This document shows positions 10,633 to 25,144 of a stretch of DNA of 64,000 nt, piece by piece (the first letter of the stretch is position 1; every line of letters starts with the position of its first letter). This stretch comes from Gorsachius magnificus (taxonomy: Eukaryota; Chordata; Aves; Pelecaniformes; Ardeidae), in NCBI GenBank assembly GCA_034008185.1, contig CM067095.1, positions 1,720,610-1,784,609 on the forward strand, read 5' to 3'. Both the position numbers and the translations under genes were made by a program. A model generated the notes under the pieces. The model was given only the letters and a program-made list of their open reading frames with translations. It was not told the DNA's origin and made no database searches.

Positions 10633-13600
10633 TGGGGGCTGCCGGACACAACGGGCAGGCTAAATTGTGCGGTTAACGGTCAAAGCCCCCCTGCCTACTT
10701 TGACACTCATTTAAAGATGACGGGGAACAATAGAGATTTGTTCTTAGCAACTCTTTCTTGTTACGCGGGGTCTACATCGGCTGCGCCGGGTGGTTCGAGG
10801 CATGAAACCGGTGCTGATGTTCAGTTCCACCTGCCATCGCTCACCCTGCTCGCTCCTCTTCCCCCCCCCCCCCCCTTCCCCTTTCCCCACTTTAACACAA
10901 TGAGACAGGTAAAGAATATCATTAAAGAGAGTCCCATTCAGCACGCCGGCTTCAATAAAACAATCGCCTGTCAGGTTAATATGAGCAGCTCCAATTTTGG
11001 GTTGGTGCCAGTAAGCCTGCTCTTCTGGACCAGGTTAGGAAAAACTGCCCTTCCCGCCCCAAAATTCCCAGTTCACCTCTGGGATTCCAGTTTGCCCCAG
11101 TGCTTCCAGGTCACAATGCTGTCAGGCACCTGACCTATAGCGTAAAATGCTTCTTTATACCTTTTTAACTGCCAAACCTGTAACAACTGCTGGGCAAGAT
11201 CCTTTTGCTTTAGCAGCTTGTTCTGCACGCAGCGGAGGTGCTGCCTGAGACTCCTCCTTCGCCCCTGCACCCCAGCCTCGCTAGCTTGCTCCGCGAGGAA
11301 AGCAACAGCAATTGCATCACACTTGGGAAATTTCAGGCTGTAAAAACAAAAATCAAGCTACAAATCCTGCCAAGCCGGAACAGAGACGCTACCTGCACGC
11401 TGTTGCTCTCAGTCATTGCTTTTTAGATATAAATGCCAGAGTTCTCCTTCAGCACCGACGTGCTTGGATTTACAGCTGCTGGACCCGAGGCAGCTCCTTA
11501 ATGAATCCTGAATCTTTTATTCATTGCAGAACAGGACATCTTATTAGAAAGCATAAACTGCTGATAAGCCCCATAAAATGCATTCCCTAGCTAACAGAGC
11601 ACAGGGTTTCCAGCTGGAAAGGTAACACTCAGAGTTAAAGCTTCTGGAAATAAGGGGGAGTAGTTTCATTCAGCTTGTAGGAAGGAGAAGGACAGCCCTC
11701 ACGTATCTGACAGCCCATACGTTACAGGGAGAGCAGCATTAAACAACAGTAAGTTCATGCATTCTCAAGTCTTGCAGATGAACAGAAAGAGAGACCTTGC
11801 TAAGACGCCCTCTGTGTTGACCTTGATTTTGCTCCCATAACCGCAGAGAACGCTCAGCAAGACAGGGCCACCTCCATGAGGTCTTCAAACCCCCCCCAAG
11901 CTACAGGAGAGATGTCACAGGTATTTCCTCTGCCTGGATTAGGTTGCAGTCCCTCTGTATTTACAACCATTGCTTGTCTGGTCTCAACCTGGACTCGGGC
12001 TGCGCACAGCGAGCACATCGTTATTCCCACTTGGCATAAGGAAGGGAGGCAGAGCAACCTCTCCGTGCTGCAGGCAGGGGGTCCAACCCACCGGCCGGGT
12101 TCCACATCTACCCCAGCCATGCAGAAACCCAGAAGGTACCTTGTCCCCCTTTCCCTGTTTGAACACTCTACTTTTCACAATCACAAACCTTAATTCTTAA
12201 GCTAAAATTCCAGAGAGGAAAAAAAAATAATAAATAAAACCAGCAAAAGCTCGTGACTCCTCAACGCACACTAAGTTTTATTGGAAGATGAGTGAGCACG
12301 CTATCACGGCATTTGCAGAGCAGGCACAACGTTACAGGGGAAAGTCTTCAAGACAGTCAGAAGAGAGAACCAGAGGAAAACTGCACTCAAACACGCACTT
12401 CCGGACACAGGGAGAAGGCCATGGATAAAATAAGTGGTGGTATCACATCTCCCATAGGAGCGTTCCAACAGAACCCCTGACGATAAAATCCTTTGGGCAT
12501 CAGAAAGCGAAGAGAAGCCGGCCTGGGCAATCACCGCTCTGGAGGGAGGTGACAAGTCAGTGTCGAAACTGAAAGCAGGCAAGATGAATGATGCCTGGGA
12601 CAACAAATTGCTGTCTAAAACAAGATTACAACTCAAGTTCCCATAGCAAAAGCCTTTATCTCTGCATCAGAGCACACCCCCCCTCCCCCCCCCAAAAAAA
12701 AAATAATCAAGGGCTGCTTTGATAACAACCATGGAACAGTAACTTGCAGAGGCTGCAACGCAAGGTCGAGTTCACATGAATTACAGCGAAGGTCACCCAC
12801 ATGCTCACGGTCACTTGGAGCGCGCGCTTGCTCCAGGCCTGGTTTGTCAGGCTTGAAGAAGCATCAGATGCCGAGAGCGCAGTTTTGCGGGCGGGCAGGA
12901 AGAACTTGGAGGGTGCTGCGAGCACAGACTCATTATCCAGTGGCAGATTTACCAGCAAGTGTAATATTTCAACAGAGCCTGGAGAGGCGGCTACAATGGA
13001 AGCAGGGCATGTTCTTGGGAATAAATAGCAAACCTCCGTCAAATGGATGCAGCAAACGTCTTTATCAGAGCTTCCTCATTGTTTTAGCTTTCCCGGACCC
13101 CCTTGCACACAAAGCACTTTGCTAACAAGCATTTAAATTCAGAAGTCAAGCACGACGACATTATCAACAGGGCAGATAAATGCTTCCTTCTGGAAGGCAC
13201 CAGCTGAAGCCCCAGGAGAACCTCTCACACCCCACCAGCCAGCCAGCCTGGTGGGGGCTACCAGCCCAGATTTGTTACAGCCACCTGCGGCGTTAAGCAG
13301 CGAGCAGCGTGGTGGGGCTTAATCCAGGAGAAATGCATGTAAAGGAAAGACCGGGTGTCACCTTCAGAAGACTTTTACTACCCCTCACAATACTTCACAG
13401 TGCACGGAAGTTATTTTTGAGGGTAGGAAGGGTCTGGTCAGGTGATGAACTGCCATGGTTGCCTGCGACTCTGAAACCAAGAGAAAAGGTGAGCACTCCA
13501 ACTTGTTACGGAGATGGGGATGGAGAAGAAGTAAAAGGAAGCAGCACAGCAATGCCCTTAGAGCATCCAAGGTATTTTTACCCCATAGCAAGTACAAAAG

Positions 13601-14704
13601 GGGAGCAGGGGTGCTCCAACATTCTGCATGCAGCGGGACACCCCCCCCTTGGGGTCACCAAAGGGCAGTTATCCTGGATTTGGGTTTTAAATAACGATCA
13701 AGGCTCCTCCAGCATACTTGAGCGCCCAGGCACTGTGGCGTGCATGTCACAAGCCCCCTTCCCAACTGATCTCAAAACCACCCCTCCCTTCTCCAAGCAG
13801 GTGAAAGTCAGCTCCTTCCCTCCTCCCTCAGTCACACCAGTCTCTCCAAAACATCCCAGAAACCCTTCTTTGAGAAGGGGGGAAATCATTGCTGGCCACA
13901 GACTGCAAGGCAGATCCCAGTTTGCCAAGACAGTTACCCCCCCTCGTTAAGCCAGAAATTCTCATTTTAAAGCACCCGTTGGCATAAAAACCTTACAAAG
14001 AGCTCTAGAACTTATACCCGCTTCTTCCACACTGCTCCAAGAAGGTCGCCTAACGCAAGCCGAGCAGGAAAGAGAAAAAAGGAAATTCCCCCCCCCTTCC
14101 AAAAAACCAAACCTGCCCCCTCCAAGCATACGATGGCATGGCTGGGCTGGGCTGGGAGCAGAGGTGACCCAGCTGTTTGCTCTTATGGTTAAAAAGCTAC
14201 GGAATGGCTGACAGAGGGGAAACCCAATCATCTGAAACAAGGAAAACCTGTGAAAATAGGGAAAACAGGTAAGTGAGGAGGCCCCTTTTAAAGGAGCGAT
14301 GCGACATGAATCCCTCCTCGGCTCTAACCCTTCCCAACACGAGCACGGCGGGGCAGCTACTGCAAAACCTCCTTCTCCTTCCTCTCACAGGAAAGAAGAT
14401 TTGGTTTAATGTACTAGCAGTATTTAAGAATAAAGATGATGTTTTCTATATGAAGTTATTTTATTTGTGCTTAGCCAGGATAAAAGAAGAAAGGATTATT
14501 CTGCAACAAGCACATTTTTGTGTATAATGCTTGATTTTTTTTTTAAATAAACCTTCACCGCACAGTAGAGGTAACTGCTGTCAGAAGCCAGAGGGTAACA
14601 CAACTGCAGGCTAACAAATACAAGACCCATGTATCAGCAGATGCTTTTTACTATATTGCATGTTCGGCGATGACACGAAATGCTTGGATTTAGGTGCGTG
14701 TTTG

Positions 14705-14814
14705 AATCATAGAATAGAATCATAGAATCACTTTGGTTGGAAAAGACCTTTAAGATCATCGAGTCCAACCGTTAGCCTAGCACTGCCATCCCACCACTAA
14801 ACCCTGTCCCTAAT
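14705..14814 (-). mobile_element. CR1 LINE 3'-end fragment
   Basis: The plus strand starts with repeated CATAGAAT octamers, the reverse complement of the CR1 3' terminal ATTCTATG repeat. The motif GGTTGGAAAAGACCTTTAAG and then GAGTCCAACC follow, as in avian CR1 tails. It is a 5'-truncated, non-coding remnant of about 110 bases. CR1 is the dominant bird and reptile LINE and supports an avian source. Confidence 0.88.
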
Positions 14815-17800
14815 CAGAAGGTGTTACCATTAACGTGCATATTCCTCGCCTTGAACACTAAGGCTATGCAAAATTAACAACTTTCTTTTAAGGAGGGCAT
14901 CAGTAGCTTTATACATTGATTATCTTGGGGTTTATACCTAGAGCTGGGTGTTATTCAAGGAAGTAGAAATAACCACAGTGATTTAGAAGTAAATGCTTTA
15001 CATATAAAAAATAAAGGGGCGGGGGGAGTTGGGGGAGAAGAATGTATCACCTTCTGAACCTGTGGGTCTTTCCTTTAGGAGCTCCTCTTCTCACAGAGGA
15101 CTATTGACAGTGAATGAAAATTATCCCGGCAATCGAACCGACTATTTCCTTTCTGCTGGATGCTGAGCAAAGAGAAGGCATGGAAGAAAAGCAGCGTAGG
15201 CAGGGAGCGAGAAGAAGCCGGGAGCTGCTCCTGTGTTCTGCCTGCAGCCATTGGTCTGGTCACCATCAGGGCGCTCGGCTGCCCCAGCCGCAGTGGAAAC
15301 AGTGACAATTATCTCAGTAATGAACGTGCTCGGCCCGTTCGCTGTAATTCCGCCCCGTGTCATTAATACAGTAAATAACCAGCTAGGGAGTCCTGTCTGA
15401 GGGTAAAAAGAAAGGCCAAGCCAAACCCCAACCATATGTAAGCTGCTGTTTGCTTCCCAGCAGCTCGCACTGTAGGTAACGTTTTCTTTGTTTTGCCTTT
15501 CATTATGTTTGTAAAATCTCCATTTCCGTGGCAGGTGGCCACATCCCCCCCTCCCCGCTCAGCCCCGCGTTGCCCGGGCCCAGCCACAGCGGTGAGCCCA
15601 GCGCCCGGTGGTACCCGGCAGAAAGCTTGATTTTAAATAGGAGGAATTCCTCTGTGCCTTGCTGCTCTCCTGCAAATCCAGAATTCAATGCTTAGCAAAC
15701 AGGAGGGTGCTGCTCCCCAGCGGGTTACGGCCAGTTAATAAATTGTCCTGGCAGCCAGGAGCCAGTGGCTTGGGGACACCCAAGCACTCTCACAACACTG
15801 GAGCTCCGGAGTTGGCGAAACATGGGGCTGAGGGTACCCAGAGGCTGTTGCCTGCGGAATTACTCACGGATCCCATTAGGATTACCACGCTGATTCTATG
15901 GCATTTAAAGCCGACCTTCAAAAGGACAACGTGAGAAGAAGGAGCAGGGTAATGATGCTTTGGATCTTTTGAAATGAGAAACGCAGGTGCCAGCCAGTTT
16001 TTCCTGGGAGGATGAATAACGAAGGAGCAGGTTTAATGTCAGTAGGGCCAAAGCAGCTGCCCGGAGTTATCTGACAAGAGTAAAGGAGTTCTCCTTTGAG
16101 CATTTGGGTTTTTTTTTTTGCCTGATAACTGTAATTTATTTCAAACCTCTGTCACACAGTATAACAGTGGGAGGGAAAACTTTCACAGCAAAGTTGCAAA
16201 AGCCCGCAGCTACTAAAAGCTGTCAGCAAGTCTGGATCTGTACAGATCTACATTAGAAGGGAAAGATAAAGATTATTTTTTGATTGGCTAAAATAAAATA
16301 GTTCTTTTCCTGAGGAGGAATTCTTTTCAAGCCTTCTGCAACTATTATTACAAAGAAATTCCGTCATTCCTATTATCAGTTTAAAGTCTCGGAGGCAAGG
16401 CACCTGTCACATCCTATGGACTGTGCTTACATCCGTGCCTAAGTTTGGATCGCCGAACTGAGGGCTCCGCTGCCTCGGATTCAGCGAGACCACGCACTCT
16501 TGAGTAGCGACACTGAGAACTGCATGCAGAGTAAAAAACCCTTCGGCATCGCAATAAGCAAAACCCCCATGGATTTATCAGGATCGCTGCACAGCCCCAC
16601 ACCGCATCCCCTCCACATTCAGCAGTCAGGACTTCAGCTCTCCAAAACGTGCCCCTCTATCTCCCTCTCTGGTACTGCGACACATGGAAGCAAACCCACT
16701 GTTAATTCCTTTCGCTCTGCCTTCTCACCAGACAGAAGATGTGGAAGGAATTAATTATGGCTAATTAAAAATTAAATCCTCTGCCTTGCCTTTGGTCACT
16801 GTATTTATCTCTCCGAATCAGAATACGCAGCTCAAACGCTGCTACGTACTGCCTCTGTCACCTTTTATTTGGGAATAGTTTTCTTACTTCTCCTCAGCTT
16901 CAGCATCGAGCTCTGTCATTTGGTCTCTGCGGTGCCAGCGGCAGAGCTCCAGCCCGGCTCCCAGTGCTGCTCTCTCTGCTCCAAGCCACCGCTCCCAGGG
17001 GAGCACCTTGGCTTCAGCGCCAACCCCCCCAGCCAGCGAGGGCCAACCTCTCCTCATGTACCAAGCTGGCTCCCTCCAGCCCAATCGCTTGATGGAGCAG
17101 CTCTCCACAAAGCTGTTCAGCCGTGGTTCCTCTGAGGACACCACCTCTGCTGCACAAACGACCTTGATGAAATGCATCGAGAGTCCCTGCCAAACACAGA
17201 CGACAATGTTCCATGGGGAAGAAGAGAAGAGGAGGTGCAAAGGAACCACTGCTCCCTTGAGCAGGTCTCAACAAATTGATGCTCAATAAATAAATGCAGG
17301 ATTAACCAAGTTATTTTGCAGCAAGGGGAACGTTTGCCAAGTAGATCACAGAATTTCACCATGCCATTCATTCGCTTACGAGTCAGCTCTGGACCAAGAA
17401 TTTGGAGGTTACCCGGACGCCTGTCCTACAAAAATCATCACTGGGTTTTGTGATGAGATTTGACGGAGATTGGCCTCAAACAGGACAGCTTCAGAACGTC
17501 CTGAGCATTTAGAGAGACCCAACGGGACTATTTCAGAAAACAGCCTGCGTTAGTGGCACCGTACTACTACAGGGGTCTGACAGAATTTTCCCTGGAAGTT
17601 TTACCGCAGTACAGGGCAAGAGAAATTCACCAGCAGACACCGAGAAACCTACACCTTCATTGCAAGAGCTGTTATAAACCTTTGAATTTTAGTATCTTGT
17701 TGGAAAAAAAGTAGCTGATTTGATCCTGGAGTTCCATCTGTCATCTCTGTCAAGACTTCATTAGCATGCAAGTGAGATGTCACCCCAGTCACAGCTTCCA

Positions 17801-20800
17801 AGAAATTTCTTTGTCAAAGTCCACTAAATTAAATTAGCCAGCAGAGACGGAAAGTGAACATTCATGAATACACAATATCAAGAATAAAAGTGGTCCTTAC
17901 TGCTGAAGGCGAACCGGCCAAGCTAAATGCAACACACGCTTTTGCACCAAGGAAGGTTTTGAAATGAGTCTAGGTATTTGTGAATGAAGTATATCAGTTG
18001 TGTGCTTTATAAAAATATTATTTCAAAATCATTATCACATCATCCAGCCTATGGAAATGCACTACTCAAATATTTACTAATGCAGTTAATAGTAATGTCA
18101 TACGGAACTACACCTCTAGCCAGCTGCAAGACATCTATCACTATAGCCACTAATAATTAAAGTTACCTGGGTATCCATCTTGAATGCTGTTAACAATTAT
18201 TCCAGCTAAACCATTCAAAAGGTGCTTTGGACTTGTTTAAGGTCCTTCGTAACACTGTGCGGCTCGCTAGGAGGCTATGTTCTCACCCGAATACAGTACC
18301 ATAAATAATTTACCGTGTTGAGTCCGGGACTTTGTCCTATGGTGCTTGCATACACTTAGTGGCCGCTTTTCCAAGATAAGCACTAGAAACCGTATCTTCC
18401 TTGCGATTACGTTGCAGGCATCAGTGATCTTTGATGAGTTGGTATAAGCATTGCATGTTAACTACGAGTGACTGAATTAAGTGAGTGCATCCATCTGCTG
18501 TTTTAAAACTGTCCCTGGAGTCAGCCCAACCCCGGACCACGCCAGTGCTGCAGACGGGGTGGTGGGTGCTCATCTGCTTGTTTGGAAACCAAATGGTAGA
18601 GGCTGTAGGAGCTGACTCGAGCTGTAAGCTTTAAGTTTAATAATGTATATTCTCCTGGTTATACTATCTCTCTTCCCAGGCTGAGGCTAAGGCATACTTA
18701 AAAATTAAAAGTGCAGATATCCTACAAAGGAGGTACGGATGCTAAGACTCCACATTAATCTTTAATGCGATTCCAACTCGCAGACTAAACTTTACTAACT
18801 TCCCTGCATCGCTGCGACCCCTGCAATCTCTCCACCCCACTATGCAATATGCCGCTGGTGGTGATGGGGCACAGCTGTGGATGCAGAATCCCCCTAAAGA
18901 AAGACTCAAACCAGTGTTACAACAAGCGAGGGCTCATTTCTCATGCTCACATGTTGCATTCTCCCTTTTTCTCCTCCAGGGTCCTGACGTGTTGTAACCA
19001 GATCTAAGGAGAGGCAGCCCCACCTCTGCTGGCACCCTCGCTGCACCGTCCTCACGCTCAATCCCACATGCATGAGCCGATGAAAAACTAGACCTCGAGC
19101 TTCACGTGATTTCTGCAGCTGCTTAAATAAAGACAGAGAGAACGTTTATTAAGTTTCTGCCGGTTTAGCAAGCAATTCATTCCCCATTACGTACGGTGTG
19201 GTGCATCCAAAGCGCACATGCATACCTACGTAGGTGTCTGTGAACTGCAGCAAAGCAGCAGAGTGCGTAGCTACGCAGAACGATGGGCGCTTCCATCAGA
19301 ACGCCGGGCAGCAGCGAAGGCTCAGGCTAACTTCTGTAGCTTCTGTGCACACTCGCATCATAGGAAACGCTGATAAACCCTGCAAAAGGACTCGGGTCAG
19401 ATCTTGAGGCACCTTCCAGGAAAGGGAGGGGAACATAAAAAAATAAATCTAATATGACAGAGTGGAATACAGAGGTGACAAGCGTATGAATGTGTATTAT
19501 TGACTTCAGTGCAGAAGCGCTGAGGAAAATTCATCGGTTTGTGTAGGGCTAGGCACGAAAGTAGAGTTGAGTGTATCACCGAGGGCTGTAAGGGATGGAA
19601 AAGCAAAGCATGTTCATGCCCCCTCAAACTCTTGGAGGTAAGCCTGATCCCTCACAATCACTTCTTTTGCTGACAGAAGCTTTTGTGCCCATCCTCATCC
19701 CAAAGTCACCGTCTTTTTACACTTTTCACGTAGTAGTACGTTTTCAGTGAACTGGCCTGGACTGTTTGATGCGCTATGGTGCTGTTATCCTGCCCACCAA
19801 CAAAAGCACTGTTACTCTGTCAGACATTTACAACTCTGAAGATGCCACCAGATAAAATATCGACCAGACCTTTTCATGCCATCCATTCTCAGCACGGAAC
19901 GCTGAGGAATTGTTTCGCAGAGAGAAGGAAAAAACAGACATGGAATTAAAAGGCAGAAGAAAATCATATTCTTTGCTGACAAATATAGAATGGCAATTAA
20001 TTTTGTACTTGGGGTCAAGGTGCTATGATGGACAGATAGGAACGGGGCTCTGCAACTCAGGCTTGAGAACTTAATCCAGAATCCCGCTTTATTTCAGCAT
20101 CCACCTTGGCAAAGAAAGAGCTGAGCGCGCTGCCTCGCATTCCCATCTGCAGAACAGAGCAGTAAGCTCATTTCTCCAGACAGTTCATGGAGATGTCTCA
20201 CCCAGGAAATCATTTTCATGTGTCCTGGTCTTCCCTGGACAGCCTGCAAGCACAGCACCTGGGTACCTGGCCTAATTACAGAAGGGATATTTTAGCGGTT
20301 GGAAGCGGCTCCATGCCACAGCGCCTTTGTGTAGAGAGATCACCTTTAGCGATTATTTATTTCAGGAGTTCAGATTCCTGCCTTCCTGTGACATGATGAA
20401 TGACTTTTAAGTAACATAATATCTGGTTTCCTCTTCTTTCACACACCCATTTCATTGCCAGTTGTCTTCAGTGACCAGATCTGAAAGGATTGTTTGCAGT
20501 CAAAAGGGAAAGAGAAATTCTTTACCGCATGCCCAGCCTCCTCTTGTTCATATTTAATTGAATTCTTGCTTGTGTTAAAAAGGTTATCAATTATTCACCC
20601 CTGAGCTCATTAATTCCAAACATCCCAAGTAATAAATAGGACGGCTCTACTGCTCTGGTAAAAATCCCCAAATACTTTTGTTTTCCTTTTTAATCTTTGT
20701 CCACGTAACTGCAGGCTAGTCAGTGAATTGTATGGGGCTTATTAAAATAATTTTAAAGGCAGCAGCAGGCTAGCAGACAAGGTACCACAGCAGTGCTGTG

Positions 20801-23602
20801 CCAGAAGGTGGCACGGGGCAGATTCATCAGCTTAGAACCCATCTCCCTCCCATCACAGCACTGAGAAAAAGTCCTCTCTTTTCAAATCAGCAGCTCCAAC
20901 CTCTCTTTCAGCCTCAGTTTTAACATTTGAAAAGGGTATTTTTTGACTAGCTAAATTAAATCCTTGACATCTTTTGTTTATAACCCCCATTCTTTCTCGA
21001 GCCAGTTGAGAGGAAACAAACAAAGCAGACAAAAACCCCAGAGGGAACAGGAGATAATTTGGCCCTGGTCTGTGATGATCTCCGAACCCTGCTGCACTTC
21101 AGCAGTCGTGCAGTCACACAAGATCAAATATTTCAAGATGCAAAGACTTCTTCTGTCATTGCAAGATTAGAGTACATCATTTTTACATTGCACTTCACTG
21201 CTGAGCAGATGTGCCCTCTCTAAACACCACCTCTCGACAGAGCCTTAAGCTTTAAAACCCTGCCAAAAAGAGACCAGTGCAAACAGAAGCATTTTTTTCT
21301 TACAGTTCTTGAATATCAATCCAGCACGGCCATGACAATCCATGAACCTCATGTAGCAACGAGGTGGTGTTGCACAAGCCACGGAATTGTGAATGCATCC
21401 CATTAAAGAGTTCATCGTCGCAAGGCAAACGGGAAATCATGCAAATGCGATACATCCTACTGAACAAGACACTGAACACCTCAGTTTTCCTACCTGTAAA
21501 ATGGGACTTGTTTTACATCTGAGTTTTTACTGGCATCGCTCAGAATGGTATTTGGAACAGGAAAATCCACCTTCCCATGGCCTGGGTCTCATGGTCCTCT
21601 CATGGATTTGGCATTCTGGGAAAAAAAATAAAACAGAAAAAAAATCACGTCTGACAAATGTTGTCAATACCTTTTTCATTGTGCCATGCAATACAATAAA
21701 CCCTTGCTCTTCTCACTTACTTCTTTTAAATGGACATATCCTTCTGTTTGTACTTGAAACTGGGAGGAATTTCTTAGAACAAGGATTTAAAGTCTCACCC
21801 TAAAGCGGGAAGCATTCAGACAGAAATGTACCAAGCAAGCAACGCTGTGACTTGACTGGAGTCTTGGAACACACAGAAGTTAATTAGTACAACGAATATG
21901 GAAGTAATATTTTTGTTAACTTTATTCTTCTGCTAACCATAGTGGGGGTGACGGGAGAAGCTTTTAGCTCTGTAGCTGAAAGGGGTCATTATGCTCCCAG
22001 AGGAGGTGTCTCTCGTCCCTGGAAGCTTTCTGCCGGCTCCACGCATGCCAGCTCGGGAGCCAGCGGCTCCAGCATGAACTGCTGTGCGCAAACTCTCCCG
22101 CCAGGCACCCGCAGAAGGGCTCGGCAGGCAAGGCAGAGTTTTGTGATGACAGAAACAAACCCAGGTGGCTTAAACAGACCGGCAAGATTTGATTTTCAAG
22201 TATGTTCTGATAATAACTGGGAATGATGAATCCATTTATTATGGTTTAATAAATGAAGCTGTAATTTACCCATCTAGGGAGCTGCTGTCTGCACAGCCAG
22301 AGGACTGACGCAGTGGGTCAGGATTTGTGACACCTGGATGCAGCTCTGTGCTGGGCCACAAGCCTCCGGTGTGAATTTACCAAGAAAACACCTACTGCAC
22401 ACAGGATAACCCTGTACAAAGCAAGCACGTGTCTAAAAACCCTACAAACTAGCCTGCTTTCCAGCATCCAAACCACTTAAGTCTCCTCTCAATCCTCCCA
22501 TAGCATTGTACTTTATCACATAAATACCCCCTCAAAGCCTCCCTTCCCCACCTGTAAAATAGGACCGACCATGCTTCCTCTGCCTTGTGCAGATGCCGTG
22601 AATACCCAGACACAAATCGTTCTGCAGTGCCCAAATGCTAATGTACAAGCAAGCCGTTAAAAATCCCAAACATGGATACATGGTTTCTAGGGGCATGGAA
22701 AGCTGTAATAAATCCATTCCAATCTCACTTCTCACGCAGGTCACTAAATCTGTGCCTATAATATTAGGAGTGTGCTGGCTAACTGGCCACAAACTATACA
22801 AAAGCCTTTTCTCTCCAAGTTCAATCAAAAGGACAACAGCATATGACAGACCCCTTGTATCTTTTGGTATTTTAGCCTGTCACAGCAGGGACCTCCTGCA
22901 GTGCTAGGAAAAGGGGGGTTTTCTGCTGGCCAAGCTAAAGCTAACAAAAATAGCTAATGAGTAGAATTGCCGAGAAGCTCATGCATTTAGCTATGTCTAA
23001 AGTAGCATGTGCATACTGAATGTGGGCATGAAAAATTAATTCCGGAGGTGCTATCGGATATACCTTCAGGTGACTGGTTGAACTGAAAAAAAATACTATT
23101 TTTGGTAACTATTTTTACTTCAATTAAAAATATTTGAGCAAGAAATTATACACCCACACCCATTTTCTCTCTAGAACAGGGGAAAAGAAATTCTGCCCAG
23201 CAGCCTGAGTGCTGTCACCGCCTCGTCCCCTGCAAGCTTCTGGTCTGACTCCTTCTTTCCTCTCTCTAGCACTGGTTTCTCTCCCTGCCAACCTCCATCC
23301 CGTGCACCCATACTGGTTTCCCACCCGACTGAGTTACCCCCTCTCCAGCTTCCCATCCCTGACCCCACCAAATTTGCGGGGGAGGAAGACGGGGTGGCTT
23401 GAGGACCTCTGTGTGATGTGGCTGCGCCTCTGGAGGAGGATGCCGCGCGTTAGAGAAGCCCTGCCCCGTCCTGGGAGAGGAGGAACCGAACCTGCTGGAA
23501 ATGTGTGTGAGGGTGATGGGCGTTAGGGAATGCTGTACGCTGGGGCCTGGGGACGCCGGAGCGGAGCAGCGTTCCCTGGAGAGCTGCGGGTGGGAGAAGT
23601 GC

Positions 23603-23619
23603 GTGACGCAGTGCGTCAC
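23603..23619. promoter_or_regulatory. CRE-like palindrome (candidate)
   Basis: GTGACGCA and TGCGTCAC are exact reverse complements around a single central G. TGACGCA resembles ATF/AP-1 family half-sites. It sits in a local GC-rich patch. Function is inferred only. Confidence 0.35.
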
Positions 23620-25090
23620 ACTGGTATCACCTGAGATTCCCATTAGACTTTCAGCACGGAAAATATTCCCTACTGTTGCCCTAAAATATAAAGTGCGTCC
23701 CTGCAAATTCAATAAAATGAAACCAAATTAAAATGTCAGATGGTACCTACCGGCTGAAAGTGATGGTGACTCCCCATGGGAGGAACAGAGGTAGAGCAGA
23801 CCTTTCATCTGCCACGGCACCTTTGTTCAAAAAAAAAGCAGCGCAGGGAGAAAACATGAAAGATTCAGTCCAGTAGAATAAACAACACAGTACTGCCTCA
23901 GATGTTGCTCTGTGCTGTGGGTGTAAGATGCTTCAGAAGAAACTCCAGAGGCAGCTAGGAGAGGGAAGGCACGACTGACGTTTGGTCTGGAGAGGATGCC
24001 TATATACAGGCCAAGGAAAGCGGTTACAAAGGTAGAGTGACCACAGAAACATCACGTAAGCCTTTTTCTTTTTCTCCAGGCTTGATGACATATGATTTCC
24101 ATGAGTATTTGTTAATTAAACACGCAATATATAATTATTAAACACAAGCTGTTCGACCTCTTAAGAAGGCTAGAGTTCCTGCCGTTCCAAATGGGAGGCT
24201 ACTTGTCTTGGATTCCTAAACTTACACATTTTGTGGAAAAAATGCCCAGTTTGATTACGTGTGTCACATCTCATTAGAGGACTGGTGTAGTTTATTTATT
24301 TGTCCTTCAAGCAAAGCTAAAGAGGGAGCTACACAAAAATATTAAAGGAAATGTCCTTTGAAAGAAGTATCTGTTAAGCTCACCTGTGCAAAGGGAAAGT
24401 TGCACCTGAAAATCCAGTATTTAATCAAAGCCTCCTGTAATTTAGGAAACTTGGTTCCATGGTCTTTAATCCAAAGAGGTGTATCGTTGATGGATTACCT
24501 GCTTCAATAACTCTGGCAAAGCTAAGGATCCAGTAAAAGTTGACTTGTCTTGCAGCCCACTGCTGGCTCACTACATGCTGCAAAGAAAGAGGACAGAGAA
24601 TGATTTTACATATCTTAATTTTTAATTTTTACATACAGAGGTATCTTATTTTTTAAACAAAACTTCCACTTGAGAGTTTTGGGAAAACTTTCAGGAGTTT
24701 CTTACATTTGCATGACTAGTGGCTGCAAATCTGACTGAAACTGTATCTTAACCATTGCACACGAATCTATCGTGGACAGTCTGAGCTTATTAAAGAGTTG
24801 TGCATCACCCCCTTATGCTAACGTGATGATTTTTAGGATAAAAGCGTGTGTAGTGAAAAGGTCCAACAGGTGCATGATCAGGTCAGATTCTAATTAACGT
24901 ACGTGTCAGCACGCAACAGGCAAGTTTGAAATAACGCAGAGCTCAAAGCAGGAAAGCTATGTAAAAGCAAAGCCTGGAGAGAAAACCTGTTGTTTCATTA
25001 AACTTAAAATACAATTTGACTCTGTCATACCAATGTATATGAGCTATCTGCATTAAATTGTGTTTAATTTAACTCTAGAACTATAGGGCC

Positions 25091-25144
25091 CAATTAAAAA
25101 TAATGAGGCCCGTCTCCAACTGTCAGGCTCAATTAGAGATAATG
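25091..25144. promoter_or_regulatory. Repeated homeodomain-like motif pair (candidate)
   Basis: CAATTAAAAATAATGAG at 25091 and CAATTAGAGATAATGGG at 25130 differ at few positions and start 39 bases apart. Both carry ATTA/TAAT homeodomain cores. This is a candidate regulatory element with no other support. Confidence 0.3.

Larger units (their letters stand above)
3481..14704. other. Intergenic region upstream of MYO1H, no gene recognised
   Basis: About 11 kb with no splice-supported coding exon that I can assign. Open frames here are short or unrecognised; the longest is 224 codons at 9008-9682 on the minus strand. Items worth noting are a perfect RFX-type X-box (4723-4736), a 24-base palindrome (7731-7754), an inverted repeat enclosing three tandem 24-base units (8742-8840), a nested stem-loop (10600-10632), and a 15-base C run (10861-10875). 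Confidence 0.7.
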
